Source: Globisporangium splendens
Lineage: Eukaryota > Oomycota > Peronosporomycetes > Pythiales > Pythiaceae
Reading direction: 5' to 3'
Length of the DNA stretch: 64,000 bases
NCBI GenBank assembly: GCA_006386115.1
Contig: VFIW01000065.1
Span: 124,001-188,000, forward strand
Program-made: the position numbers and the translations under genes
Notes under the pieces: model-generated
Database searches by the model: none
What the model was told of the DNA's origin: nothing
Seen by the model: the letters and a program-made list of their open reading frames with translations, nothing else
In this document: piece after piece, positions 1 through 11,906 of the stretch
Numbering within the stretch: position 1 is the stretch's first letter
Layout of the letters: each line of letters opens with the position of its first letter

Positions 1-52
1 GTTGTGTTGTTTTCGTGCTTGAAAGTGACTTTGTTGCTGGATCAAACAATAG

Positions 53-629
53 GCATCACGAGCGTCGGCGGGGGCGATGGAAGTGCTGGTAGCGAATGTA
101 AGTCGAATGCTCATGACTCACATGGAGGACCAGGTGCTGACTCTCATCTTGCCGACGTTTCTTCTTATGATGATGGTGATAGAACAAACTCTTCAAAGCG
201 CGAAACCTCCACGAAGCGCTCGCCGTGAGCCGCGACATGGGCTGGCGCGTGGTTGGCGCGTGCAGTGGACCCAACTCGATCACGTCGAATGAGTTGGGGA
301 GCGACAAGCCCACGATCCTGGTCATGGTAAGTCGTTTGGAAAGAAGCACCAGGTCACATCTTGCACTAATTTGTGCAAACACTTGACCTTTCTTAGGGCA
401 ATGAACACCGCGGAATGCGTAAGGGGATTCGACAGACCTGCGACGACATTGTAACGATCCCAGGTACGCTGTGATGGCATCTTGATTATGCATCTTGATA
501 AACAATGTTGGACTTATAACGCTGCTTGTACCCTGCTCAGCTCAAGCATCGGACGATGACTCGCGCGTGGACTCGCTGAACGTGAGCGTCGCGGCGGCCA
601 TCCTCCTCTACGAGCTCTTGCATCACTAG
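53..629 (+). CDS. MRM1: SpoU/TrmH-family rRNA 2'-O-methyltransferase, C-terminal part (MRM1-like), 5' end outside window
   Basis: Only the last four exons lie in the window: 53-97, 183-326, 397-463 and 541-629 (stop TAG). All are bounded by GT-AG introns and join in frame; bases 1-52 are the end of an upstream intron. The spliced protein carries the SpoU signatures: SRASAGAMEVL (motif before the knot), GACSGP, then the SAM-binding trefoil-knot segments ILVMGNEHRGMRKGIRQTCD and IPG, and the final SLNVSVAAAILLYELL. The family transfers a methyl group from SAM to a ribose 2'-OH of rRNA or tRNA. The SRASAGAME block is most like mitochondrial MRM1, which modifies large-subunit rRNA, so a mitochondrial role is likely but the targeting end is not visible. 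It converges with INTS4 about 100 nt downstream. Confidence 0.85.
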
Positions 630-731
630 AGACATTGCGAGCGAAAAAGTCAAAGTACTCAGTCCCATTGTGTTAAAAAGAACCTCGGCATTTTCTTGCA
701 ACTCTCGTCTCAATCGCAATTGACCTCGGGT

Positions 732-3700
732 CTACGCTGTCGCGCTCGCTCGCATTGTTGTCGGCCGGATCGTCGCAATGGTGCGATGGAAGATGCGCGA
801 TTTCACAGGCTCCGAGATTTCAGTGAATGATGGCGAGACGACTGCTTCTGTTGCGCATTTCGATCCATCGGGCTGCTGCTTCATCTGGTTTCGCAGAGAA
901 CTCAAGTGAGAACCAAAATATTGACAAGTGCGTCGGGGGACATTTACGAAAATGCATATCAAGCGTACCTCAGTGGCACCTGGAAGTTCTGGGTGTTGGA
1001 TGCATAGCGAGATGGAAAAGCTCGTCGGGTCTGAAAATGGCGGCACTGTCAAGCTGATCCGGTGGTCCACGAGGTATTTTGCCGCAGTCTGGAAGCCGAT
1101 CGTACTAAGCGGAACGTGGTGGTACTTGGTCTCGCCATTTGGGAGAACGCTCTTTATACAGTTTATCGCACACAGACAGACAAAGATTATGAGTTACCAA
1201 GGATCAATGCCAATTCGATCATAAGGTTTAACTGAGTTCTGTACCTTTACATAGATCTGCGTGAGATCGCTCACATTTTCAAGTTTGCCTCGGATGCGAA
1301 CGTCGAACGGCCATTGCGCGATAATCTCTCGTTCTTTGCTGTCTTGCGATGGCTCGTAGATCACGGCCGACACGCAGCGCGATGGCAGATCTTGACGTAG
1401 TGCTAGCGATTGCACCAATGCCACGGGCCAGGCTTTCCTGGTTGCACTCACAAACTCACGTTTGAACGCATCCAGCGACGTGACACTGTTGTTGAGCTGG
1501 TCACTGAACCACTCCTCTGGCATCACGTGCTGGTCAGTGAATAGAAAGCGAAGTTTCACGGCTTCACTCGATAACCAACGCAAATGGGAAGAAACCTCAT
1601 CGACATCGCTGGGATGGCGCTGCAAGTGGGCCAGGACGAGTCCACCTCGTGCCAGCAAAATGGTCTGCAACGTATGAGAATGAATGATTAGCTCCCATCA
1701 CTCACATTCTCAAAAGGCTAGGGTATCCCTTATTACCTGCAAGAGATCCGCACGAGGCTTGACGCTCCACCCTTGCTCCTTGATGTACAGCTCGCTTGCA
1801 AGATCTATGAGCTCCTGGCAGCCGCGAGTAAGTGGAGCTGACAGGTGAGGTCGAGAGTAGGCGTCGGAAGGAGCCTTGCTGTCATCACGATTAGCACCGT
1901 CACTGTGGCCCAGCATCGCATCCATCGACACGTACGACGATGTTGGTCGCGTCGACTCGGTCTCGGGGAACGCGTTCCAAACATGCTGCTTGAGTTGAAG
2001 CACCAGTTCCAAGATGCGCAGACCAGACGCTTCGCTTTTCACACCAGCAGCCGAGCGCAGGCATTGGATCTGCGGGCAAAATATACTGGCTCCGTCAGAA
2101 CTTTCGGCAATGTTAGTCATGAACTTACGAAAAGATACAAAACAAGTACCGTTTTCAGATTCGCTGTAAACGTTTTGGAAGATGGCTGGCATTGCTGCAG
2201 ATCGGCGTACCAAGAAGCTTCAATGCCATTAGCAGCACTCCCAGAGTGTCGTTGACGTGGTGTCTCTTTCGGAGCAAGCTTGAAGAGCGCTGTGATCGAT
2301 CTGGACCCACCGCCGTCTTCCTGCACGCTGGGACTCGCATTCTGCTGGTTCAGAAGAGCAGCACATACGCGCACCGTCGCACTACCGACAACAACGGATT
2401 TGTGCGTTTCTGCTTCACGGATTGTGTCCATCAGCGAGACATCCATGCGAATCGCTCCGCCACACTTTTGCTGAATTGACTCGACGACCTGGATGAATCG
2501 CTCGATTTCTTGTTCGTTGTCACTGTTAATATGGGCAGCTCCATGAAGCACATACTCGACGATGCGCTGCACCATCCAGACGCTCGACGTCTCGCACAGC
2601 AGCAAGCACGACAGGATCGCGGCCATGGCCGACGCATCCGTTTGCGCATTCTCGTCCGACATGATAAAATTCACCTCAATAAATCAATGCACACACACAC
2701 ACAAACATACAAATTAGGTTCGCATTGCGCTCTCTTACCAATGTATATGCCAAGGTTTGCGTACCTCTTCACTGGTGAGCGAGAACTCCTCATGGTAACA
2801 CGCCTTGCGCTGCGTCAACAACTGCATCAGCGTGTCACTGAGCGCGAAAAAGAGCGTCGTGGACTTTACAAACGCATGCGGCAGCAGGTCCACGTGCATC
2901 GCGATCGCGCGATCCAGGACGCGTTCGCTCCATTTCGAGGCGCACTTCGTCAGCAGGTATCCGATACTCTTGGTCGCTTCCGTGGCAACCTGGTACAACA
3001 TCAAGGCCACGGCAAAAACCGTCAAATGAGTACTGACACAACAACATTGCGCACAAAATCCTCAAGTGCAAGCAGTTTTACCTCCACGGACTTGTCTTCA
3101 AGCAGATCCAGCAATGCGCCACTCGAGAGCATTTGAACGCTTTTCATCTCGGTGTCGGTCAACTCTTCGCTGATCTGCGCTTTCTGGAGCGCGTGCTCCA
3201 CGACCGCGTCGAACGATCCACCGCCACCATTGCCGGCATCGAAACTGCGCATGCAGATCGCAATCTCCTTGCGTACCACGGCGGATATGTCGTTCGCGCT
3301 CATACACAGCACATAGAAGACTTTCTCACGGAACGAGAGTGACGATGATGTAGGAAAGTACTTGGATGGTACCTCCAGCAGCTCTGGGTGCACTTGACTC
3401 AAAGCTGCGAGCAGCCGAACTGCAACGACACGCACGTGGTCGTCGTCGTTACCGTGGAGCAGAAACGTGCTCAGCAAGTCGAAGAGCTTCACAGACGAAG
3501 CCGTTGACAAGCGGTACCCCGCGTCGTGCAGCCGCAAGTACCCGCGCAGACAGATCGCCTGCATACCCGCGTCGCCGTGGTGCACGCACGCGCGCAGCAG
3601 GAGCTCCAGCTGATCGTACTTTTTCGAGATCATCCGGCAGTCGACGACGATGCGCAGCATGTCGTGCCGGAGCTTAAAGTCCTCGGCGACGCTCATGCAC

Positions 3701-4458
3701 TGCACCAGCTGCTCGGCCATGTCGTCCACGTGAATCATCGGCTCGACGACCTTGGCTTTGACGGCGAGCAGGTTGCGCAGTCCTCGCACGATGGCGCCGA
3801 GCACCGTCGGCTCCGTGCCGCCTCCGCTGCTGGCTGGGGTAGCGTGGGTACGAGACTCATTTCCTGAATAGCACACAACACATAGGTAGACAGAGAGATG
3901 AGTCCTCCTCCATGTTGCCTATTGATCCTCAGCATAATCGCACATGAAATCGTACGACGTACCTGGAGACGCTGACGGATTGCCACCTCCTGACTGCTGG
4001 TGCTGCTGCAGGAACGAGAACAAAAAGTCAATGACAGCATTCGTCGTGGCGCCGGGCGACATCGCGACGCTGCTGAGCTGCAGCAGCAGCGTCGCCTGCA
4101 GGTGCGGCTCGGTCGTGTGCTCCAGCCGGCGCTTGATCGCGTCCAGCGCCATCGCCGGGTCCATCGTCGCGTTCACGTTCCCTGCTCCCAATGCTGTGCT
4201 ATTGATCGGATCTTCAGTTGTTGGCGGTGGCTTGATACTCACAGCCTCTGGAGCCTGGTGGCGCGTTGATCGCGGGAAAATACCCGCAGCGACCGTGGGC
4301 GAAATGGGCGACGCCGGGATGTACGCGTCCTGCACGCGAGTCACTTTGGTGCGCGGTCCCTCTGCGCCGACTGCGCTCGTGATCGACAGCGCACCGGCGG
4401 TGGGTGAGTCGTCCCCGGCGCGCCACTCCTCGCGCTCGCGCTTCATGGCACCGCTCAT
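732..4458 (-). CDS. INTS4: Integrator complex subunit 4 (INTS4-like), HEAT-repeat protein
   Basis: Eight exons join in frame (4458-3963, 3863-3034, 2989-2765, 2674-2150, 2069-1737, 1664-1245, 1151-969, 884-732), giving about 1054 residues against roughly 960 in human. The N-terminus (about 160 residues) is disordered. The middle holds HEAT-like helical repeats, for example LLEDKSVEVKLLALEDFV. The C-terminal third matches the INTS4 tail in order: SAVIYEPSQDSKERE, a beta-rich stretch with VRIRGKLENVSD, VLPNGETKYHH, and finally SPSFTEISEPVKSRIF. INTS4 is part of the Integrator cleavage module with INTS9/INTS11, which processes snRNA 3' ends and terminates promoter-proximal transcription in the nucleus. 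No lesion is seen. Plus-strand ORFs at 827-1224 are shadows of the last exons. The identification rests on remembered C-terminal similarity, so it is strong but not certain. Confidence 0.85.
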
Positions 4459-5372
4459 CTTCCGCCGTACTATCGCAGTTTTGTATCATGGAGGAGGAAG
4501 GTTACGCAGTATACTCGCTCACTATACGGATTACGCAAGTGGGATAAATTGCTGATCACAAAAGTGGAGTGTGGGATATTGGGACAGACTGGGGCAATCT
4601 GAGATCACATCAAACCGGCGCTGAAATGAACATTTCATCACAGAAGAAAGTGAACGCACTGAAGTGCAGTGTGCTTGTGAATTTAGTCCTGCTGATTTTT
4701 TGCTCTGCAGTTTTATTGCTAACGTACTGACTATTGTTGGTGTCGGATCAAATCCCGGATCGCGCTCGTGTGCCTAGCGAAGTTTGCGCCTTGCAGCACA
4801 GAGCAAAAAGAGAGCCCACGCGTGTGAAACAGCTCCAAATCCTGTGACTCAGACCTCTCTCAGCTTGTCACCTTGTGCTTCCTCGTTGCAAGATCTGCGT
4901 GTCGTCGCTTCGTCGCTGTACACCACACGCATCCGCACGTCTCACGAGCTGTTCCCATCCTTGGATAGTCTTCAGTGCCGCTGCGATTAGCCTGCCAGTC
5001 ATCCTTGAAGTTGATCACGCCGTCTGGCTGCTCACACAGGAATCGACCGTTGCATGACCCAGGTGCACTCGCAGTGTTGAGTCCACGAAGACTCATCGTC
5101 ACCACCCTGCCACTCCACAATCAACCGTGCAGACACAAGCATACTCGCAGTGTTTAGCCTTGGGGATATAAACATCAAATCCGATGCTGCGACAGCTGGC
5201 GGGCAAGTTGACGCGTCTCAGCTCAAAACGCTCAATTGGATCGGATTGTGTCAGCAACAACATTGTTCAGCAGCCAGGAACATCACTCGCTCGCTCTCTG
5301 TCACGTTGTCTTCATTCTCCGATTTGCACTCGTCCAAGTTGGTAGCCTTCCCTGTCCGCAGAACAATCCCCG
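4459..5372. other. intergenic region between divergent INTS4 and PPT2-like genes
   Basis: About 0.9 kb separates two divergent start codons, so it should hold both promoters. No convincing exon, repeat or RNA gene is visible; the ORFs here are short and without family resemblance. Confidence 0.5.
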
Positions 5373-6443
5373 ATGCTTGGAAAAGTAGCTAGTCTCGCGG
5401 TCGCGCTCGCCCTAGCGGCTCACACTGCGAGTGCGTCTCCACTGCCGGTGATCTTCTTTCACGGAATGACGGGGAACCACACCAACGGCTACGAGATCGA
5501 AGCCAACCTGACGGCGGAAGGCCGCGCGTACAAGGCGCTCGACTTCTGCGAAGGTGCGTGCTCCGTCTCGACGTCGCTCCCTGACCAAATCCAGATGGCG
5601 ATCAAGCAGATCCGAGGCATCGTGAGCTCCGATGCGCGCTTTTCGAAAGGATACCACTTCATGGGCCACTCGACGGGTGGCTCGATCGCTCGCGGCGTCG
5701 TCGAAGAGATGGACGATCACAAGGTGCACTCGTTGATCAGCTTGTCCGGCGACGGCAACGGCAACTTTTACGGACCCCAGGCTTCGGACCAGGCGTATCC
5801 GCTGCAAGTGATGGTGCAGTTGCTTGGTCCGTACGCGATCACCAGCCAGGACTTTGACTTCGGCAAGTACTCGGACCCGAGCACGTGGAAGGGCAAGTTC
5901 CAGCGCGATTTCTCCGAGTTCGTCTCGACACGACCGGATCTCCAGTCCAAGAACGCTCTCGTCAACAGCTGGATCGTCCCGGTGGCTGGTGCCAATTCAG
6001 CCTGGATCAAGACCAGCGCATTCTACCCCAAGGTGAACAATCTCGAGGAGTGCGGCTACAACACGACGTGCACGAGCGAGCAGCAGCGCCGCAAGACCAA
6101 CTTCCTCAGGCTCAAGGCCGCCCACTTCTTCGCGTCGCCACAAGACGACCTGCAGTCGCCATGGCAGACGGCGATCCTGAGCAAGTACAGCGAAGTCGCG
6201 TCGATCGACGAGATCGAGACCCAGTTCAGCTCGCTGACCATGACACCGATGGCGGACACGGTCGAGTACAAAAACGATCTCTACGGCTTGAAGACGCTCG
6301 ACAAGGCAGGAGGACTCCACCTGCACACGGTGCCTAACGTCGGTCACGACTGCTGGTTGTTCGACTACGTCCCGCTCGGCAAGAACGAGACGTGCCTGCA
6401 CGCTCCGCTGTACAACCAGTACATCTACCCGCTTCTCGTCTAG
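5373..6443 (+). CDS. secreted/lysosomal acyl-thioesterase, PPT2-like
   Basis: A single-exon gene of 356 residues. The N-terminus is a clear signal peptide (hydrophobic residues about 5-21, cut near ASA-SP), followed by the alpha/beta-hydrolase start PVIFFHGMTGNH. The nucleophile elbow is GHSTGG (Ser100). DDHKVHSLISLS and FFASPQDDLQSPWQ match PPT2, the latter in the region expected to supply the acidic residue. The catalytic histidine is in NVGHDCWLFDY near the C-terminus. Palmitoyl-protein thioesterases remove fatty acids from thioesters in lysosomes; a secreted role is also possible in an oomycete. NHT, NTT and NET glycosylation sequons fit a secretory protein. It could instead be a PPT1 relative, but the LKTL/H-D-C-W tail favours PPT2. 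Confidence 0.85.
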   Translation: MLGKVASLAVALALAAHTASASPLPVIFFHGMTGNHTNGYEIEANLTAEGRAYKALDFCEGACSVSTSLPDQIQMAIKQIRGIVSSDARFSKGYHFMGHSTGGSIARGVVEEMDDHKVHSLISLSGDGNGNFYGPQASDQAYPLQVMVQLLGPYAITSQDFDFGKYSDPSTWKGKFQRDFSEFVSTRPDLQSKNALVNSWIVPVAGANSAWIKTSAFYPKVNNLEECGYNTTCTSEQQRRKTNFLRLKAAHFFASPQDDLQSPWQTAILSKYSEVASIDEIETQFSSLTMTPMADTVEYKNDLYGLKTLDKAGGLHLHTVPNVGHDCWLFDYVPLGKNETCLHAPLYNQYIYPLLV

Positions 6444-6925
6444 ATTTGAGGTGTGTTGCATCCTTGAGGGTTGGACATTTTGAGGCTTTAAGCCCACGAA
6501 ACACCTTTTTTCCAATCCCGTAGCGGTTGCTGTCGACGCGAACAAATATCAATACAACCTTACACACCTCATCTGCGTCCAGTCGTTTCCTTGCATTTTG
6601 ACTTGTCTTCTTCGCTTGGGACCGGGTGGGGGTCACAACTTTTGAGGCAACATCCTGCTCGCAAAAGTCTGGTCTGGAGACGCGACGGCGGCGTCCTGCG
6701 GCTTCGCATTCGACTGGAGACCTTCGGGCTCAGGTCGTGCGCGCCACACCTCTCTATACTGCTCCAGGTTTGTGGTGGAGCAAATCCATTTTAGACGAGA
6801 ACCCATCTATCTGATTATAGGCTGACTATTTGTGACATGGCTACACTCGACGGTCAACTCTCTGGAGCATATGCACGCACATCGTACTCTGTCTACCAAC
6901 AAGTCTCGTGTACGTGCTTGTATCA
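6444..6925. other. intergenic region
   Basis: No supported feature. It contains the 3' flank of the thioesterase gene and the 5' flank of the EF-hand gene; short ORFs here look random. Confidence 0.4.
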
Positions 6926-8284
6926 ATGGACACCCATCACGGGTACGGTGAGCTATGCGATGCCGCAGACGTGCAGCACGCGCGTCGCGCCATCGCGCAG
7001 GAACAGCAGCTCATCCTTCTCCCCGAGAGCCCGACCAGAAAGCCACCAAACCACGCGAGTTCAACGAAATCAGCAGTCAGGGAGAAGCACGAGTGGTGGC
7101 AGACGGAGCCGGACCCAAACGCAGTGGCAGATCGCCACGACGTGCTCGCAACGCAGCGACGACTGCGGGACGAGGTGCGGCGTCACGACCAGAACGCGTG
7201 GTTGGGGAAGCATGCCAAGCAGCGCCACTTTGAGTTCTCCGCCGAGCAAAAGAAGATGCTGCGTCAGTGGTTCAATGCGCTGGATGCCGACGGCTTGGGC
7301 AAGATCTCGGTCGAGGTAGCGTGGGGTTTCCCTATTGCTTTGCTGTTTGTTGTGGTGTAAAATTTGTGTCACTTGAACGTTGCAGGAGCTCGAAGACCCG
7401 ATGCTGTCCATTGGAATCGTGACAGACCCGCGCGAGATCAAGGAGATTGTCGACAAGCTGGACATGGACGCGAACGGACTGATCGATTTCCACGAGTTTG
7501 TCGAGTTCCTCACGCCGCACGCCAAGCACCACAAGAGCTCGCTCGCAAAGCACGAAGCCACGTTCATGCAGCTCACCAAGAAAATGGAGGTAGGTTTTGT
7601 GAACCAAAGCACGACACTTTGGAACCAACCCGCCTAAGCGTTGAGGTTATGGCATACCTGCTTCTTTGTGCTTGGTATGTTTTCGCAGCACCAAAGCTCT
7701 GGGTTCCTGGATATCAACGCGCAGCTGTCCACGGAGCGCCGACGCTTCATCCTGGATGCGATCACGCATTGTCCATCGCAATCGATCGCCGAGGAGCTCA
7801 CAGATCTGAAGAAGACAAGGCACACACTCACATCCGATGATGGCGACAACGGCGAGAAGCATGGAGGTCAAAGTGATGTGGAGTCCCGTTTCCAAAAGGC
7901 AGCGGCGCGGAAACACAAACTGGAAGTCCTGAAGACCCGCCACCAGGTCGAAGTGCGGTTCCAGGCGCTCGAAAAGTGTTTTTCCGCAACAGCAACGTCA
8001 AGGTGCCTGTGCATCTCCCTATTTTGATTCACAGAGTGGGAAAGCGCTTTGGAAACATTACCTTGACGATCGTTTATCCCTACCTGGGCATGTAGAAAAG
8101 CGAGGCGGTCGCGACGTTTTCATCGTCTGCGAGCTCTGACACGAGGCTTCAACGACCGAACTCAATAAGTCGTCTCGTAGGGGACTATCACATCCTTTCG
8201 TCAGCGAGCACCATGGAGGCTGGTCACAGGCGAAATCTACTGGGACCTGTACACTTTGCGGGCGACAAACACATTGACTCATGA
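6926..8284 (+). pseudogene. EF-hand protein gene with apparent 3' frameshift and in-frame stop
   Basis: Exons 6926-7315, 7386-7589 and 7689-8027 splice in frame to a 310-residue product. Two EF-hand-like segments are visible: a degenerate first loop around DADGLGKISVEEL and a good second loop DMDANGLIDFHEF. The C-terminal third is charged and helical. Near 7971-7985 the reading seems to slip: an alternative frame continues with a plausible protein (KVPVHLPILIHRVGKRFG), meets a TAG at 8093-8095, and goes on in the same frame (PNSISRLVGDYHILSSA) to TGA at 8284. Either the gene really ends at 8027 or its tail has decayed by frameshift and nonsense. The family is a calcium-binding EF-hand protein of unknown role. 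The EF-hands are seen directly; the decay is inferred from frame continuity. Confidence 0.5.
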
Positions 8285-8367
8285 TGCAAGAACGCTTACT
8301 CATCAACAGTTACCTCTGAGTTTGGTCTGCTGTGTACAGTCAACTACTACCCGTAACGAGATACCTC

Positions 8368-11300
8368 TCATGCATCGTGGGTCGGATGGATCAAGGCGTT
8401 GCCCCGCTTCAGGAATCTGCGAACGAGATCTTTCCGGAGCTTCGGACGCAGCGACGATCTCTTGTTGACGCACGGGGGTGTATAATTCTCACCGAAGCAA
8501 CCAAATCTGGGCAGAGGCATACAAAAACAACGTCCATATTTCAGACCAAGATTCAAGAGTGTCCAGGGACAAGATGGCGAGCGTAAGTGGCACGCACTCC
8601 CTCATTTCTTGCATCAGCGCCGCGTGCAACTCTTGAGACTTGGAACGGATTGCACCCTAGTGGGAACAAAAGACACTAGGTCAGGCAACCCACCAGTTCT
8701 TCCAGCTCGACTCATATCCAGTAGCAACTCTTACGTGGAAGGTGATCTCCAGAAGGAAGTTGTTGGCCAGGTCGAACGTGATCTGGGTGCGCAGGATGGC
8801 TCCAAAATTCCACTTGATGCCGACGCCTTTCTCCCAAGTCGGAATCCGCTTGCGCCACTGACCCTGGTGGTCGCGCCAGACCACTTTGACGATCTTCGTC
8901 TCGCTGTTGAAGTTTGCGCTCCTCGACTCGACCAGTTTGTGCGTTTGTATGAAATTCTCCAGCGCAGCGACGTTGATTCGCTTGCAAAGTGTAAAGCTCA
9001 CCGTATGCATCTTCGTCAGATGACTGATGATGAACGAAATGCCGAAGTTGAAGAAGCACGCGATCAGCAACATCCACGCCAAGTCGAGCACAAACCAGAG
9101 CCCCGGATGGATGATAATATGCTGCACGAGGATGTCATTTGCCCACTCCAAGGACGCCGTGAACTTGCCGTCGATCCCAAGTAACTCACCGTCAGTGACG
9201 CGGTCAATGGTTTCGAAGGCGAGGAAGCCCGTGAAAATCGTGAGCACGACGTCAGACGGCGTCGCCATGGACCGCTCCGTGGCTCGCATACCTTCGGCTA
9301 CAACCCCGAGGTTGCGTTCGATGCTGTGAACAATCGTCTCCAGGAGTGTTTTCGCCATGTTGCTGTTCTGACTCTGCACTTGCTTCAGTTTCGCTCGGAA
9401 ACCGCGCAGTAGCTTTGCAAGATCTTTACAGCGAATCTCGAGGTCGGTATGCGTCTAAAGCATCATTTCATGCATCAAGCTCAGTAAGAAGAATGAAGAA
9501 TCAAGATGAAAGACGAGCATGAAATAAAGCCAGCGTCCAGTCTCACAACAAATATACTCGCACCTTTCGCAGTTGCAGTCGATCGTACAGTAGCTTCCCA
9601 CTGGTGTCTGTTGGACAACTGGGAAGCTGCATGGCGCGCATCGATTCTCGCAAAAGCTCCAAAATCTCCTCCAGGATCACCAAGTCGTGCGAGCACTGGT
9701 CCACTTTGGTGCGCATGCTATTGAGCGCTTCTGGATTCATTTCGAAGTTTTTCATATACGCCCGCGCTCGGTTTAGCATGTCGTCCAGGATGAACGTTCG
9801 CTTGAAGAAGAACCGGATGAACAGCTCCTTCGATAATAGCGCAAGGTAAGAGACGATCAAAGGTTCGTGCTGATTGCAGTTTGGTCCAACGAGCAGCATG
9901 CCGTCGCGTCCGACCAGGATCTTGTCGTCTTCACTGAGATCGTACACAGCGTGAATCTCCCCGAGGATCTGCTTGAGCTCGTTCTCCTTCTCGCCGCGGT
10001 CCAAGTACTCGCAGACTGGTAGCTTCGGCAGGATCTCCTTGGCGGTGATCAGATTGAATTTGCTGCGCGACGTGGAATCTTTCATAAACAGCATACTCAT
10101 GAGTCCACGCTGGTGTGGCGAGAGCAAGTCGTCGATGATCTTGGACGAGTCCAGATCGACATCGACGAGCAGTCGAGAGAGATGGTCGACGCAAATGGAG
10201 TCCGCAGCTTGATCCATAATCGCATCGATAAACATCCCGTAGACGATCGTGCCGTCCCCGTTCAGGTGCATGCCAAAGCTCTCGATTTGCACGATGCCGT
10301 CGTCGTTTGGCGTCTGGATATCGGCTTCAAAGTTCGTAAAGCTGTCGAATTCGAAATCCACGATCGCGATCTTCGTGAGCCCCGGATTCAGGTACAGACA
10401 CGTGCCCGTCGGCGAGTCGTCCAACTCAGAGGTGAACAGTCCCCCCTAGCAGCGTTCTAGGGGCCCCAGGCGGTCATTGAGCGACACGATCTGGTTCGAG
10501 CCGAATGGGATCCACTCGCCGACCATGACGCGGACGTTCGAGAGCAAGATCGCGAACGACAGCTCGTCCTTGATGGCATTCACGTCCTGCTTGCATCTGT
10601 CGGACCGGTGCGCGTTCGACGAAAACGCCGCTTCGTTGCGCATTAGACAGCTCGGTAGGTACGGACTCGACACGTACGACACTTCCTCGATGTCCGTGAT
10701 CCTGGACACAAACTCGGAACCGTCGTTGCGCAGCAGTCGGAACTTGCCGTCTGCCGTGTCGAACATGATCTTGAGCAGGCTGCTGTCAAACATGACCATG
10801 GACGAGTTGGCCGAGTGGAGCACGGACTTGTCGACCGTGTTCAGCAGGAACGTGTCGATGCGCTTCTTCTCGCTCTTCGGGAACGTCTCCAGCACTGTAA
10901 GCGCCTGCGGCGTGATCTACAAACAGTCAAATAGACGCATATGAGTATCAGATCCCCCATAGTGTGCTTTAGGCAAACGCGCACTGCACCTGGAAGGCCG
11001 TGGACGGCTGAAAGTCCTCGCTGCACGTCTTGAGCGCCTTGACGAGCCCGTGGTCGCGCAGGTCGTCGATGGCAGCCTTGGCGTCCTGGCTGATGTTCAT
11101 CCAGATGCGCTTGGACTGGCCGTTCTTGACGATGTTGGTGCACACGGGCGAGTAGTCGTAGTCCAGGATGCCGATCACGATCACCTCGTACACTAGCACG
11201 AGCAGCGGCAGGTTGCGCAACCAGCTCTCTTCGTCGTCGTTGAAGTTGGGGAACATGGCGAACTTGGAGAGCAGGTAGAGCATCCGCAAGTGGTTGCGGC

Positions 11301-11421
11301 TCCAGGACGGCGACTCCTTCTCGCTGGACGCGCGGCAGTCCACGAACAGCTTCTCACTCGGCTCGTCGTCCATGGCACCATCGCCACTGCTGCGGTGCGT
11401 GTCGACCGTCGTCTGCGCCAT
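8368..11421 (-). pseudogene. large membrane/coiled-coil protein gene interrupted by in-frame TAG
   Basis: Five exons (11421-10990, 10916-9564, 9454-8735, 8656-8493, 8458-8368) join in phase and would encode about 919 residues. Exon 2 contains an in-frame TAG at 10448-10446 (codon 301) with coding-like sequence continuing in the same frame on both sides, so only 300 residues would be made from this allele. A 42-nt in-frame intron (GTGTCG...CTGCTAG) could also remove the stop, though its donor is poor. The product has a hydrophobic segment near residue 85 (LPLLVLVYEVIVIGIL), a long middle domain, heptad-like helices (IERNLG, LEEILELLRES) and at least one strong C-terminal membrane segment (LDLAWMLLIACFFNFGISFI). 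I do not recognise the family. Confidence 0.55.
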
Positions 11422-11906
11422 TGTGGGCGGATTGTTGGAGGTTGCGCTTTGAAGGGGCACACGCAAGAGTTGAAGTGACGACTGACGTGGGTGATAGATA
11501 GGCTACCAAGTGTGAATATTTACCCTATCGTAACTAGGATGACAGGATTGGTTGAGCCTTGTTTCAGGCAACTTTTTCAACCCGTTGAAAAAAGCATTTG
11601 GCTCATCATCGCAAAGCAACATGCGACATATAGCCTACTAATCGTGCTCCAAACACAACAACAAAAACTGTGGTGTCCATTTTATCGCATCCTACTAACC
11701 CAACCACATCTGACAACATCACCAAATCCTTCTTTTAGCACTAAAACTGACCTTGTCAATGATTACGGTCTCAAAAACACAGAACCGGTTCGTAACATCC
11801 TCACACCCAAATGTGATAGGATAATTTCGGAGAGCACTTCCTAACGACAGAGACACGGTTTCTCACACACTCACTTCAAGGGCGAGAAGCAAGCCGACTC
11901 GCCACC
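11422..11906. other. intergenic region between divergent genes
   Basis: AT-richer spacer of about 0.5 kb between two divergent starts, likely holding two promoters. No exon or repeat of note. Confidence 0.4.

Noticed and set aside
732..1224. Plus-strand ORFs with short protein-like pieces (for example at 928-1224)
   Set aside because: The minus strand here reads as the last two INTS4 exons with correct splice sites and the conserved C-terminal motif, so the plus frames are shadows.
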